64,000 bases of DNA from Ophiodon elongatus (GCA_016806645.1 JACSYO010000415.1:6436001-6500000); one strand, 5' to 3'. Counted from the stretch's first letter, positions 24,001 through 36,600 are shown. The notes: generated from the sequence alone by a model not told the origin. Numbers and translations: made by a program.

Positions 24001-25720
24001 CACTTCAAATCAATTACCCCGTGACTTCCTATCAATCTTTGTTCCTTTGTTTCAAATAGAATGGGCTTCATCCTCTCAGAATAATTTGCTTCATTTGATG
24101 CATTATCAAGAATGAATCAATTGGCTTTTATGTTTTTTTGTCATTTATATTACATAATATTTGTTGCTCAATAGGAATTTTAAAAGGTACGATGAACGAT
24201 TTGCGTCACAATGAAACACAATGAAAATTACAGCCATGTTTACAGAGGGGGAATGATTCAAAGGCAAGGAATAAAGAGTGAGAGTGGCAGAGAGGGAGAG
24301 AGAAAGTAATAAAGAGGGCACATTGTTTCCAGTCTGCACGCATGAGCTTGTCTTTTTGACCAAGTTGAATTCCAGCCATTCAGATGACTGGAGTGCGTAG
24401 GCCAGGCCTCCAACGCGTTTCCCCGTCACCATCACAACAGTTGCCATTCATGAGGCTTCGCTGGCTGTGGGGACATCTGCACCACAACTCTTGTCATCGC
24501 AGCCCCATCCCCACCCCCCCCCATTTTTTGTGGGGCTGCACACTGCCCCATCGAAACAAACACACACACACACTGGCACAAGTATACGCGCACACACTAA
24601 ACTTCTGCAGCTAAATGCCAACGCAGAGAATCAGAAGGGCATCAGAGATGGCTGTTGTCTGCGTACGCCCATGTGTGGGTTTGTGTGAATGAGACCCAAG
24701 GGTGGGGAGGTCTCTGATACCACAGGGTGCTGACGGGGGTGGCACATTGCTTGGCCCGCACGGGTGTGTCACGATGCTTGGAGGGTTGAGCGGTTGACAA
24801 ACCCAAGGTTTTCAACCAGAACGACCCCCTGGCATTCCACACGGGCTTGTTACACCACAGTGACGTGGGTGGCCCAGGTGACCTTTGAGCCTATGGAGTT
24901 CTCTCATATGTGTTCATTGTGCCACTGAATTCTGTATCAATCGCACATCTGCACAGTATGGATCTCGTTGGGTTCCTATTCAAAGCTTAGTGTTCAGACT
25001 CGATACAAAGCACTCTGGATACAGCCAAAACTGAATATGATTCAGATGACTTGTGAGTTCTGTATTATTTCACAATATGTACAACAAGAAATTAAGTTAA
25101 ACACTCCTGATCTGTAGTTTAAAATCACTGAACTCTGCTTCAATAAAGGAAAGTATTCTATAAAGTTCCCATTCATGATATCCCCGAGCTGGCTCCCCTG
25201 CTGGTATTTCACACCATTGGGTACTGGGCGCAAACACAGAGGTTCGTTGGATAAACATCCAACGCTGAGTAGGAGCGCCAAGCATCACTGTTATTGTTAC
25301 TGCTTAATGCCATGCACTAGCATTGTTGTTTTGCAGCAATCAACACATACATATGTAATAAAGCTGAGAGGCAGTAGGACAATACAAGCTATTGTAACGC
25401 CCAACTCAGATCTGCACAAAGGCCCCCACCAGTCCAGATCGAAGCAGACACTCGCTTTGCATAACTGTTTTCTAGGACTGGAAATGACTGTTTCCTGTAG
25501 TTGAACGTGCAGAATAACGTGATTGGTCCCTGTTGGGAGTTACCTGGCATTTCTCATGATCTTATTGGGAGCCATCTGTTGAGAGTGTTGGCATTTTGGT
25601 GAATGATGAAGGTTGATGGATGGTGATGAGAGTTCAATGGAGGGAAGTACAAGAGGTGACGGGACATTTTGGAGGGACTGCAACGGTGTTGTAGATCGTC
25701 CATATGTGGGCTTCGGTGTC
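21050..25720. other. Noncoding interval; no gene recognised
   Basis: The left part has an enhancer-like word cluster at about 21090-21135 (TTATAAGCGGCTCATGAATATGGATGG). A perfect octamer lies at 21474-21481. The rest is mixed-complexity DNA with purine-rich patches (22735-22790) and short A/T runs. Open frames of 60-110 codons occur on both strands but show no domain or splice context. Confidence 0.5.
21474..21481 (-). promoter_or_regulatory. Perfect POU octamer (ATTTGCAT)
   Basis: Octamer in GATATTTGCATAAATAATAA, an AT-rich context where chance matches are more likely than in balanced DNA. Confidence 0.3.
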
Positions 25721-25723
25721 TTT

Positions 25724-25808
25724 GTACGTGTGTCCGTGTGTGTGCGTGTGCGTGTGCGTGCGTGTGCGCGTGTGCGTGTGTGAGTTTGTGCGTGTGCGTG
25801 CGCGCGCT
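25724..25808. repeat. Imperfect (GT)n / (GC)n microsatellite
   Basis: GTGT and GCGT words alternate for about 85 bp and end in GCGCGCGC. Confidence 0.9.
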
Positions 25809-28001
25809 CTAAGGGCAAACGTCGATGACTGTGTCAGGGGTGAGTGATAACCGTGGTCTTTTCAGCACTGCGGGCGGGTCAGACGGGTGTGATGGATGGC
25901 TAGCAGTCTGGCCCCCTTCTTCACGCCTCTCTCCAGCCCAGTGTCTGGAGATCTGGGCTGGGGTGGAGGGCTGTAGGGGCTGGGCTGCCGGGTGATTGGG
26001 GGTGAACACGTCTGGCCCTTATTAGACAACGGTTGTCTGCACTCAAAAAAAAAATAAGAAGCTTATTCAGTGGTTCTTTCTAGGCTAAACTAAATAGAAC
26101 AATCACTACTAGCTAAACCACTTGAATTTCTGAATAGAGCCGTCGGTTATTCAACATAGCACCTGGAATTGCTCTCAGTTTTGACATTGACAGTTAACAG
26201 ATAAAAAGTGCTTCAAATTTGTATGGAGAGGTGTTTTTCCTCTGCTTAGAACCTGTGAACTGCTAAGTCTTCAACATGTCTATATATGAACAATAAACTG
26301 TTACTTTGGAGTAAAATAAGCTATTTTATAACAGCTGAATATTTTTAAATTCCTTCAAAGACTTTTATATATCACTTCCTTTTCATAGATGAATTTGCTT
26401 TAGTGACAATTGCAGGACCCAGAAGGTCTCTTGTTGTTGACAGTGTTGTTTACACTCTGTATACTATACAGTAAGCTTAGTGTTGTTTAGCCTGAGCGGC
26501 ATTAAGGAAATGGAGAAAAGTTAAAAATTAAAAATAAATAAAAGTTGGAATATATAAAAAATTTACTGCACTTTTCATTTCAAAGTCTTTGTTCTCCACG
26601 TCTACTTTTTTTCCTTTCCTTTTCACTCTTCTTGTTATTTTTTTACTCCCTTTCATCCTCATTTGCTTCCGTAAAAATTCCTTCACAAAACTCATCCTTT
26701 CTTTTATTCTTTATCTATTCCTCCTCATCCTCCTTTTTTTTCTCCAGTTTTATTTCTCCTTCTTACCTTTCCTTGCTCGTTTCCTCCTTGTCTTTCTCGT
26801 CGTGTGTGCTCCTCTTTCCCTTCATCTCTTTCCTTCTCCCTTTTTAATCCAGTTCCCTCTGTGTCCTCACCTGCCTCCTTTCCTTTCTCTTAGCACAGTC
26901 CTTGCATTTCAACTCTTCCTTCTCCTCCTTCACCTATACACAATGTTCATATACTGTACGTACACATCTCAGGGGCCATTCGTCTATCTGCACTGGCAGA
27001 GGTGATGGTGTATCTGACACAGCCATCCTTTTCTGACGGAGGTTGGATTTCCATGGCCGGGCCTTTATTTTCCCTCCTGTGTTTGTAGACTCTGTGGACA
27101 CTGTGGTCTGCTGCTTCAGGCCCAGGCAGGCATACAGAGGGGCAGACAGCAACCAACACCCTAGAGAGGAGCTACAGTAACCTGCCTCATGTCTTTTCTC
27201 AATCTTCAAACACGGGGGAGACAGAGAGAGGGAGGGAGAAGCAACAAAGGCTGATGTGAAAGAGCACAAGGCCTTCGCACACCCAGGCTCACTAATTGAC
27301 GGCTGCAGGGAGTGGGAGAGACAGTGGAAGAGATAAGAAAGCCACCAGACCCTGCTTACAGTCTGCACATTGTCCATTCAAATGTCCATGCAGACACATA
27401 TTCACAAACATACGCACATAGCACAAATTTTAACGAATGTATGTTTATAATCTCAATCATTCACCTTCATGATGTTGATGCTGCCATACCTGTAGTGCCC
27501 CCCAAGTAGTCACACATCATAAAACCACTTCTGCAGACACATGCAGAATTTGTTTCATCTCTCAGGCATATGCGCTCATATGTGGGCACAAGTATGGAGA
27601 GAAAGGCCCAATTTGCTTCTTTGTCACTGGTTTTGTAATGCCAAACTGAAGGCCTAAGGCCACTATTTAATTGCTTTGGCCATGTGCACCAAAGAGGTGC
27701 CACACCAATTAATCCCCTGGGTGGCGGAGTGTCCTGTCCCACGCCTGCACCCCCTGGTAGAGTTGTCCCGCAGGGAAGAGGTGAGTGGGTTTGAGTGGGT
27801 GGAGAGGCACATGGGAACCCACTACCAACAATGGGTACCAAATCCATATCACGTGCTCCGCTTCGCCACCATCCCCCCTCAGCATCAATGGATCACCTTT
27901 CATCTGTATATGCAAGTAACGCAGCTGCAACAATCACATTTGAATCGAGGTGAATGTGGATGCTTTACGACAAAGATCTGACTATTTGTATTTATTGCTA
28001 A
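25809..28001. other. Noncoding interval with a long polypyrimidine tract
   Basis: About 26575-26935 is strongly C/T-biased on the plus strand (roughly 350 bp of TTCC/CTTT words). This opens two leucine/phenylalanine/serine-rich frames that I reject as genes. The remainder up to the transposon-like copy at 28002 has no recognisable gene. Confidence 0.6.
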
Positions 28002-28490
28002 CAATATGGAAGAAGTATTCTGATTCTTTGATGAGGCGAAAGTAGCAATACAATCGGGTAAAAATACAATTTTACTTGTGTGAAAGTACAGAAGCAATGT
28101 AGTTATAATATTAAAAGTAAAAGTAATCATTATGCACAGTGGTTACACAATTAAATATGGTATTATTATTATTATTATTGGTGATGAATTAACATGTAAG
28201 CAGCTGTTTTAAAGGTGGAGATGATAACAATTTAATATACTGTTGGGTAGTTTAATCCCTAACATTGCATCATATTTTAGAAGCTAATAGGTTTATTGCA
28301 ATCTAAGTGGTAAATATAATTGTCAAATCAATGCACTGGAGTAAAAATACAATATTTGCTTCCCAATTCAGGTCAAGTAGATTTATTAAGTAGCAAAAAA
28401 TGTGATACTGTATGTGAGTGCAAATACCTTAAAGTTGTGCTTCAGTAGTATTTGAGTACTTGTATTTAGTTCTACAACAATCTATCACTG
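28002..28490 (+). mobile_element. Nonautonomous DNA-transposon-like element, copy 3
   Basis: The left end CAATATGGAAGAAGTATTCTG and right end TACAACAATCTATCACTG are degenerate inverted termini of the family. Interior words include AGTAGCAATACAATCGGG, AAAGTAAAAGTAATCATTATG, CACTGGAGTAAAAATACAATA and TTTGAGTACTTGTATTTAG. Flanking octamers ATTGCTAA (27994-28001) and GTCACTAA (28491-28498) agree at 5 of 8 positions, possibly an eroded 8-bp target duplication as in hAT elements. A short ATT triplet run sits inside (about 28160-28180). Noncoding. Confidence 0.7.
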
Positions 28491-28498
28491 GTCACTAA

Positions 28499-30180
28499 CT
28501 TATACAAAAAAATAAACAAAATTACCTTCAGGATTCAGGGTTCAGGATTTGAGGAAAGTGATAGATTCTCCTACCCCGTCCTTTGCCTGCCTACCCATGG
28601 GTCATGAGTCTTTACCCCAACAAAGGACCTGTCACCTCTACCTATCATCCCCTCATCCCCAGGCCTCTTGACTGTGACTGGGGAGGGTAAACTAACCTGG
28701 TCTGACCACTGCAGGGAGAGCAGCAGGTGGACAGACAGAGAGAGAGACAGAGAGAGAGGCAGATTAGAAGGAAAGAGACAGACAGAGCGGATTGGAGAGA
28801 ATTGTTTATTTGCCTCTCTACATAGGTTGGAGACAGGAAGAAAGGGGTGTAGAGAGGAGGAGGGCTGTGGGTGGATGCAGCATCTGGCTGATATGCAGCC
28901 GTGTACTGAGGCGATGAGGCGCCTCCAGCCCAGGAGGAGGTAGAGGGGAGTTTGTATGAGGCCATCAGAGATAGCCAAATAGATAGACAGTGACAACAAT
29001 AGCCTCCTGTAGCCCACAGTCATTCGCGCCACTGGCAAACTCTCTCGACCATATCGTTCCGTGAACTTCCCTTTCCCTAAAACTTTGCTCATCCTATTCG
29101 TTCAGTATCAAAAAATTAGGATCCATCATGAATAAAGAGGAACCGTCACGTTCGGGGAGGGAGATCACGGCGAAGACAGGTCAGGACGCTGACTGACCTT
29201 TTGTCTTATTTAAAAATCAAAGGGGTGCCGCTGCCGGGCCCGTAGGGGGATAGAGGTGGGCTGGCTGGAGAAACCAGGGTTAGTGGGGGTGTCTGGGTGT
29301 TAATCCATGGGACCATCGATGACCCTTGACCATTTGGGGCATGGGGTTGGGCTCTGCCGAAATGTGTCTGTAAAAGTCAGGCCTTCCCTCTGCTCTTCAG
29401 GCAAGCAAGACCCTCCACAGCCCTCCTCCCAGTAATGATTTATGGGGCAGGGTGCGATCGACACACGCTCAGCCCTAGGGATGACCCTAAATGGTAGTTT
29501 TGACACCACTGAGAGACGGGGTTAAAGGTGATCAATAACAAGCCACTGGAGGAGGAGTGGCAGAAGGACAGATATAGCGAGGAGGAAGAGCGTGAGAGAT
29601 GGTAGATGAGGAGGAGGAGGAGGGAGCAGCTCTTTTTAATTGGCCTCTGCTCATTACTCGGGTCTTTGTAGACCATCGGTTCTTTTGTGCACGTCCCGGC
29701 CTCTAGCTCCAGGGCACATATGTGTTGGGGTTTTAGGTCTTTTCGCTCAATTCTTCCTGAGCTGACCTCAAAATGTGGTGCTCTCAAAAGACTAGTTTGA
29801 AGTTTGACCTGAAAGCGACTCAGAGTAGAACAGAGTGGAATTGGAAGAATCCTACTCTCAGTCAAGTGTAGTATTACTTACTATCTATGCATGTCTCAGA
29901 AAAACTGTATGATGAGGGTTCCTGCCAACTCTTACTCTATCTCTCTTTTCATTCTCCCCTTAATCTTCTCCTTCATGGCGCTCTATGTCTTCTATACACT
30001 ACCATACGGTACCCTCTATTCCTCTCATTCGCCATGTGTTTTCATCATTGCAAGTCTTTGACACTGGCTGTGCAGCAAGGATTCATAATACATGCAGTAC
30101 AAACAGTTATAGCTCCCTCTTCAACCAACGGTGGCCCTAATTCTCACCATAAACAGATCCTGCATGTGTTTTTTTAATTA
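28499..30180. other. Noncoding stretch; no gene recognised
   Basis: A GA-rich patch at about 28735-28800 creates an arginine/glutamate frame on one strand and a leucine/serine frame on the other; both are low-complexity artefacts. No repeat family or exon structure was identified. Confidence 0.5.
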
Positions 30181-30182
30181 CA

Positions 30183-30262
30183 TTTTTTTATTCAGCCAGG
30201 ATTATCCCATTGAGATTTTGAATCTCATTTACAAGGGGGTCCTGGCCAAGATGACAGCATAA
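30183..30262 (+). repeat. Dispersed repeat fragment with nested hairpin
   Basis: The segment reads TTATTCAGCCAGGA, CCCATTGAGATTTTGAATCTC and GGGGGTCCTGGCCAAGATG. I recall closely similar CATTGAGATT...CCTGGCCAAGA sequence as a recurrent interspersed element in fish genomes, possibly the tail of a retroelement. Nested complementarity is visible: GCCAGGA (30195-30201) with TCCTGGC (30240-30246), and TGAGATT (30211-30217) with AATCTCA (30221-30227). The family name was not determined. Confidence 0.5.
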
Positions 30263-30833
30263 ATGTTTCACACATGTACCACATACAAACCACAAATAAC
30301 AGACAAAAAAAAAAGTGTTATTATTATTCTAGTTTAAAATGTCTCTATAAACAATATGAGGGTGGTTTTCACCAAAACACTGTGCGGTTTCTGGGAATGA
30401 CGAACCTAATTTGTCCCCGTGATTGGAGGTTGCAGATACTGATAGAATTTGTTGTCGGTAGAGAACATAGATAAGGACACAGTACCTATAATATGGCCTT
30501 ATAGAGAAAAGTGGCCCAATGTTCCATTCTACAGTAAAAGGAAGACAAGCCAACTTTCTGTGTGCGGAAACCTGCTTCAGAAACTTTTTCAGAAAGTTGT
30601 AACGCAGCGTGATATGCCGAATGTGACATTTTCAGCGTATGCACTTGCATGCATACATGAAATATCCCCATAATCAATAGCTGACAGAAGTATATGTTCA
30701 AATTACGTGTCTGCTCATACCCATCGCTATGTGTTTCCCCATCTCTGGATGTCATCTTCTCTAGTGTACCCTCCCAGTGCTTGTGCTGAGGGGAGAGACG
30801 CCTAGTAGTGAGTAACACCCCCTCTACTTCTAT

Positions 30834-30834
<1 letters not shown>

Positions 30835-30882
<48 letters not shown>
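30835..30882. repeat. (AC)24 microsatellite
   Basis: 48 bp of uninterrupted AC dinucleotides. Confidence 0.97.
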
Positions 30883-30883
<1 letters not shown>

Positions 30884-31074
30884 ACCAGTCTTGGAGTATC
30901 TCTCAGAAGTGAGCTGATTAGGCCTAAGACTGGGGACTGCTTTGCCTAATCATATCGCTGCATCCAAATCATCTGTGTACATTTCTAATTACACAGTGGC
31001 ACGCGGTGTCCTTGAGCACAGTGGCAGGTCTCCATTTCATCTCTGTGCTGTGTCTTCCCCATTTACTTGCCTTA

Positions 31075-31092
31075 CCCCCCCCCCCCCCCCCC
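31075..31092. repeat. Poly-C run of 18
   Basis: Eighteen consecutive C residues, followed by CTCC-rich DNA and a TTTA tetramer run (about 31108-31122). Homopolymers of this kind are prone to sequencing-length error. Confidence 0.9.
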
Positions 31093-31122
31093 TCTCCTCC
31101 ATCCTTATTTATTTATTTATTT

Positions 31123-33530
31123 CCATCAGCCTTATCTTTGTTGTTGTTGTTTCGCTTGACTGTGCGCTGAGCAACAGCACTCATTTGCCCACCGATCTTC
31201 ATCCTTTGAACTCCGCATCGCAGGGCAAAGCCAACTGTCGGGGGCAGTGGGATCATCTTTGATGATCTGTTTAATGTCCGGCTCCAATTTGCAGGGGTTC
31301 AAAATATAATATCCATTCCGGCATGCATGACACGAAGGATCAGTCATGGGTAAACGACTACAGCAAAGAATATTGTATGGGATTGGATTATAGGGCTGGC
31401 ACACAAACAGTGTAGAGCAGAGATGCAACTACCTCAGTTGATGTCCTTTCCAAGATTGTCAATATGTCTTCTTAAAGAAACAATAGGGCTGCTCGGGGTA
31501 TGCAGAGAGAAGATCTTTCAGCTACTCTGCCTATACATTTGTGAACAGCCATGTTTTTTTCTTTTTCTTTTTGAATATCGTTGATGAAGGAAGGCCATCG
31601 CAGCGTGCTCTAGGGTTAGATGACCTTCCTATTGTTTATCGGTGTGTGTGTCTCTACTGCAAGGTCTTATCTTTTCTTTCACTCTCAGTAGTGAACCTTG
31701 TTATTGCAGTCAGGAGGCATCGCAATGCCTTTGCTACAGTTGACAAAAGCTCAACTTGAAGGTGAAGAGAGGGGACAACCTTTAACATGGGAATGGCATG
31801 TCCTCCTGTCCGCGACAATTGACTTTGCAACCTTGTGCAGCAGTTTAAAAGGGCCTGCTCAGCACCTCTGCTGTGATTTCAGACCTGAAAAACACTAAAA
31901 ATATATAAAAAAACATTATTATTTCTGCTTTTTTTGGTTAGTGCGTTATCCTTAATATGATTCCTTGGGCTATTTGCAACCTTTTGTCAGATATCCTCCA
32001 AAATGAAGGCCGCTTGTGCAGTACGGATGATTGCATTTATCTTGCCTTTCCCACTTTGCTCTTATCACCTGTTAAGCTTGTCACATCCATTGTTTAATAC
32101 CAACCAGTTCACTGAATCAGTCGTAATTGCTGCTGCCAACTGCCTCTAAAGTATGACTTTCTTCTCATTGTATGCCACCAACAGTAACATCTATGTGCTG
32201 CTGCCTGAAGGCAAGTTCCTGAGATATTAGTTCTCCACTCTCAGAACTGTTAGTCACACTGACAGACACCTGAGGCGATATAAAATGTCCCTCAAAGCCA
32301 TGAAAGAGGGAGACGGGCTTCTTCTCTTCTTCAAAACCTCAGAGTCAGGAGCAAAGAGATGCAGAGGAGTGGGGAGAGCTGCACTTAAACCCCTTTCGCA
32401 TATGGGGGCCATACCTTGGAGTCGACATGAAGGGGGAACCCATATAGCTACAAGGCCCAGTATCATAAATAAGACAAGACTTCTCCTCTCCTGTCTCCGT
32501 CTCCTCCAGTTCACTGCTGGAGTGTTTCATATGGTAACTAGGTGTTCACTGTGTGGCCACATTGTTGCCCATCTTTCAAGTGGCTCAGAGGAGGAAACCT
32601 TGAGGTAGGGGAAGAGAAAGAATTCTTGATGAAAAAATGCATTATTCTGTTCTTTTTTCCAGTCTTCATCCCCCCATCTCTGCCTCTCACATGTGGGAGT
32701 GGAGTATTTATTACATAAACGGTAAAAAAGGAGAGGAGAACTCAGCTGGAGGAAGGAGTAGTAATAGAGTACATAAGCTACAGGCTCCTTTGCCATCAGG
32801 TTAAAAATGTGGGTTGGATGGAGGAATGAGCACATTTTTCTTACAGTGTTATGTGGCTATTCAGAGGATGTATAATGTAGCTGCCCTCCCTCTGTAATTT
32901 AGTAATCAGTGTCAAGCATTACTCAGTAAGGAGCCAATATAACTTGAACATTATCTGCCATAAAATAAAAAAGGATACATCTATTTGAGAAGAAAGTGTA
33001 TTTTGAGCGTGCTATGATTAGCACAGTGTAACTGATGCATTTATTCATGTGCTTCTTTTGCATCTGTCGCATCAAGCTCTAATAATCACTTTCTAATAAG
33101 GTATATGTTTTGGTATTTATTGATGGGTAATAACTCATGTATTAATACTTTATAGATAAGTAATATGTATAATAGGGTTGTCAGGTTATGGACTTGCAGG
33201 ATGCACACATGTTGGGTTATTAGGGAGTGAGTTAAATATTAATATAGACTTTTTTCACTGCAATAATCTAAAAAGTCTGGAGTTGTTAATGGGTGACTTT
33301 TGGTCCTGATGCTTTTCATTTTTTACCCCATGTTTAAGTGATAAAGTTAGCTATTGGAGGGGTCTTCGTGGTGAATTTGAAAGAGCAAAAAGACAAGTAC
33401 TGCTGGAGGAGAATATACGTCGACCCAAGAGGAATTTCACAGTTTAGCAACCCAAAACTTGTTCCTACAAACGGCTTATTACTAATCTATAAAGCAGGCG
33501 TAAATTATTTATTGAACATTATTAAAGCCT
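31123..33530. other. Noncoding interval; no gene recognised
   Basis: Mostly repeat-free DNA of balanced to AT-rich composition. Enhancer-like islands may sit at about 31180-31400 (complementary open frames on both strands, no homology). Nothing supports an exon. Confidence 0.45.
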
Positions 33531-33539
33531 TTGCCAATA

Positions 33540-33870
33540 TATAAACCCCATAATGCATGCCTTATTAGAAAGCGGTACTCAAGAACTACAGGCACATCTG
33601 CCTCCCAGTATCTTGGCTCTCCAGCATCATCCCATGACTCCGTACATGAGGATGATCTGGAATCCCAAAAATCCCAACCAAGTAAATTATTCAGCCGCTT
33701 CCATTATTTCCATAATTGCCAGCATTGTAGTGGTGTTTGTAATGTCATTAATAACAGGCGTCGGCGTATAATACGCTTAATGTTATTTATCTGTTGGCAG
33801 ATAGCTTGATGCTGCTAATCCTCATTCATTTGCTGTAGATCAATGCAAATCCGCTAGCGTGAGTGAAATC
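33540..33870. promoter_or_regulatory. Strong candidate conserved noncoding element with a perfect octamer
   Basis: About 330 bp of repeat-free sequence has high word complexity. It contains CCATTATTTCCATAATTGCC, GTCATTAATAACAGGCG, GTATAATACGCTTAATG, GCTGCTAATCCTCATTC and the perfect octamer ATGCAAAT (33843-33850). Two forward frames stay open for 70-90 codons, but both are equally featureless, so I read it as constrained regulatory DNA and not as an exon. It lies about 5 kb beyond the pou3f1 stop codon. Confidence 0.45.
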
Positions 33871-34900
33871 CCCTCCCCCTCCCAGAGCCGATGGTTCCTA
33901 ATGTATTTTCCCACCATTAACCAGCCATAATCCCTGCTAATCATCACTAATCCACATCTCCTGTGTGTGACGATACTTCCCCGATGAAGGAGGCATCGTG
34001 TTCACGAGCGCCCGGGCACTGCTGAGGCTGGAGCTCCTCTGCAAGTGCTGCCGAGGGCCCACTCAGTGTAGGAGAGCAGACTGCGGAGAGGGGGAGAGGA
34101 GGATAGGAGGATAGGAGGAGAGGAGGAGAGGGCGAACTGTGGTGATTCGTAAGGTCAAATAGCTGGGTTTTGCTGTTTTGTGATGAGTTCTGCTCATGTA
34201 TTATTGATTTATCGGCATAATGGGGGTTGTGTCCCTCCATACGGCACAGAATAAAAAATGCATATCATCATATAATAACAGTTGGTACCAGTCACCACAT
34301 CTCTCTTGTCTGGACAACTGTGGACTCTCTGTGGACCTCTATTTCTCCATCTATGTTCACTCTGTGTTTTGCGTTGCATTTCAAAGCATTTCTATTGGTC
34401 ACTTAGAGGCCCTCGGTAGTCTGAGTGGCTGTCCTGTTACTGGGGGGGGTTTGATGTAAAACTAAAAAAAATAATGGGACCTGATGTCTCTCTGCTTGGC
34501 TCACTACAGCGATGAAGAAGTGATGAGGTCGAGGTAACAGGGGCATTGCCACTTGTGTACCTGCACAGAAACAACAGTCTACCCCCAGCAGTACTGTACA
34601 CCTAAACCCAAATGATATTCATTCATGTACTTGATATTTGAAAAGGAAAACACAACTTAGTAACCCTAGTCTCTGTTGTAAACTTCTGTGATGGTGCAGA
34701 ACACCGTGCTTGAGCAGGTGGAGTCATCGTGCATGTTTGAGCTGTGTGTGTTTCACAGAAACAAACAGGTGAAATGACGTTGGCAATGATGAGTAAGTTT
34801 TTTTTTTTTTCACGTTATATTGTTGTTTTAGTTATTATTGTTAATTTCTATCAAACTTGGAGGTAACCTACAGCTTTGGTGATGCAGGGCCCCGGTTGTG
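33871..34900. other. Noncoding stretch
   Basis: Contains a GGATAGGA/GGAGAGGA purine-rich patch (about 34085-34132) and a T run near 34799-34811. Many AATCC/TAATC words occur at 33885-33960, possibly an extension of the element to the left. No gene. Confidence 0.45.
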
Positions 34901-34914
34901 CCAGCAGGGGGCGC
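34901..34914 (+). promoter_or_regulatory. CTCF-type insulator motif
   Basis: CCAGCAGGGGGCGC matches the vertebrate CTCF core consensus (CCASYAGRKGGCRS) at all 14 positions and continues CTGTG. It lies about 3.5 kb beyond the pou3f1 stop codon, on the utp11 side. CTCF occupancy is inferred from motif strength only. Confidence 0.55.
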
Positions 34915-36600
34915 CTGTGACCCGCTGTTCTCTGACAGTTGGTTTGCGTCCTAATGTTGGCCTCGTCTCTCAACGTCTTGACCACCTCAGCCCGTGCAAA
35001 TACACTTTTTTTTTTTTTTTTTATTTCACTTTCGTCACAGCAGCACAAAAGGCCGATTTTAAAACGATCCAGTCTTCATATTGTGTCTCGTCATTTTCAA
35101 CCCATGACGCGGCTGTAGGCTTCAAATGAGCGCACACAAAATCATCTTTAAATACAAAAAAAAAAAAAAATCGCACAACGCTAAATGAAGGGAAATGTTC
35201 GTGGATATTGAGTGTCACGAGATGTGTAAACGGCATGGAAATTAATACGAGTCTAGTAAATGTCTCCAAAATATAACCTGAGTTGCCTTAAGAAACTAAA
35301 TGCTACATCAAACTTTTTTTTATCGCGTATTCTCGTTAGATAAAGGCACACTTCCCCCTGAGGAAGTAGCCTAATCAAATACAAAACTATTCGAAATAAC
35401 TTGCCTCTCATAATTAAAATAATATCCCAAACGTAGACAAGTTTGGATCTTTGACAAACTTGAAATGTGTACGCATCGTGGATGTAGAATTGGTTCCAGC
35501 TTTTCACTTTTTTACTGTGTAAATGAATGAAACCGTTAATGTGTTGTAAGGAATTAAAATCCCGCGCCTGCTATGAATCTCTCCATGGACCCCAACTGTA
35601 CCCTGGTCTAATGTGTGCATCATGTAAATGTAGAAAAACAATGCGCACTGCCGCTGTGGCCCGTGATTCTACGGAAGACACAAGGGCCTAACTTTAAGAC
35701 TATACATTTCAAATATGATTTAGAGAAACTCAATATTTATTTAGGCGCCAAATAACATTAAAATATGTTGCCTGTGAATGTAGGCCTGTCTCTAGTCGTA
35801 TTAAACTTTAGGGCCTGCCGTTTTTTTTTTTTTTTTTGGTTCATCCTTTATGGTTTTTCTCTCTATCTTTGGAAAAGAGGCTGACTTTTGCCTGCAGGCC
35901 TCTCTGTCTCAGATCAAACATTCGTCACAGTTCGCCTTTTAAATGCATAAAACATGACAAGTTATGATGATTTATGTAAGAAAAACAGCCCAATATGATG
36001 GAGGGAGGCCTCTGCTTCTCTAAATAAACAACTCACCTGGCCACTACTACGACTACTAATACCGATCATAATCGTAGTAATTTAAATAATAACCACTCAA
36101 TGAAAAGACAATAAGTCCGTATTGATATTGCACAATTTAATACTGCGATTATTACACAAAGATGTGAACAACGTCAGAGACTGTGTGAACTTAGCAGGGA
36201 ATGCCTGAGGTAAAATGCGGTTGTCTATTCCCTTTTAACAGCACATGTACACAGCTTGTGATTTCAACGAGCCCCTGTTACATAACGGATCACCGCTGAC
36301 CACCTCCCGGTGCTCAGCACACCGAGCAGCGGTCCACTTTCTGCTCATGTTTACCTTGTTTTGCCTGGCGAGGCTACAATAGACAGCAACAAAGGACGAG
36401 TGGTTTGGCTCTTAATGAAGACAAAAGACCATTTCTTGTATATATGTTTTATGTAAGTAATAAAATATTACTATAACATAAATATAAATGTGACTTTGCA
36501 GTCTACATTTAGCAATCAACATACAACCAATGTAGTAAACAAAAAGAGAAACATACTGAAATCCACTGCAACATAACCATTAACAGAGCCAAACAAAAAG
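34915..36600. other. AT-rich noncoding stretch with homopolymers
   Basis: T runs near 35006-35022 and 35820-35839 and an A run near 35155-35170. Many AATAAT/TAATCG words occur at 36030-36130. A possible minus-strand poly(A) hexamer lies at 35736-35741. No gene recognised. This could include distal pou3f1 3' UTR, but that cannot be shown. Confidence 0.4.

Noticed and set aside
26545..27005. Two 100-138-codon hydrophobic open frames
   Set aside because: They arise from a polypyrimidine tract; the Phe/Leu/Ser-rich composition mimics membrane protein by base bias only.
33531..33809. Two overlapping plus-strand frames (92 and 72 codons), one with a hydrophobic C-terminal stretch
   Set aside because: Two different frames are equally open and neither resembles a protein family. 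The word content fits a conserved noncoding element better.
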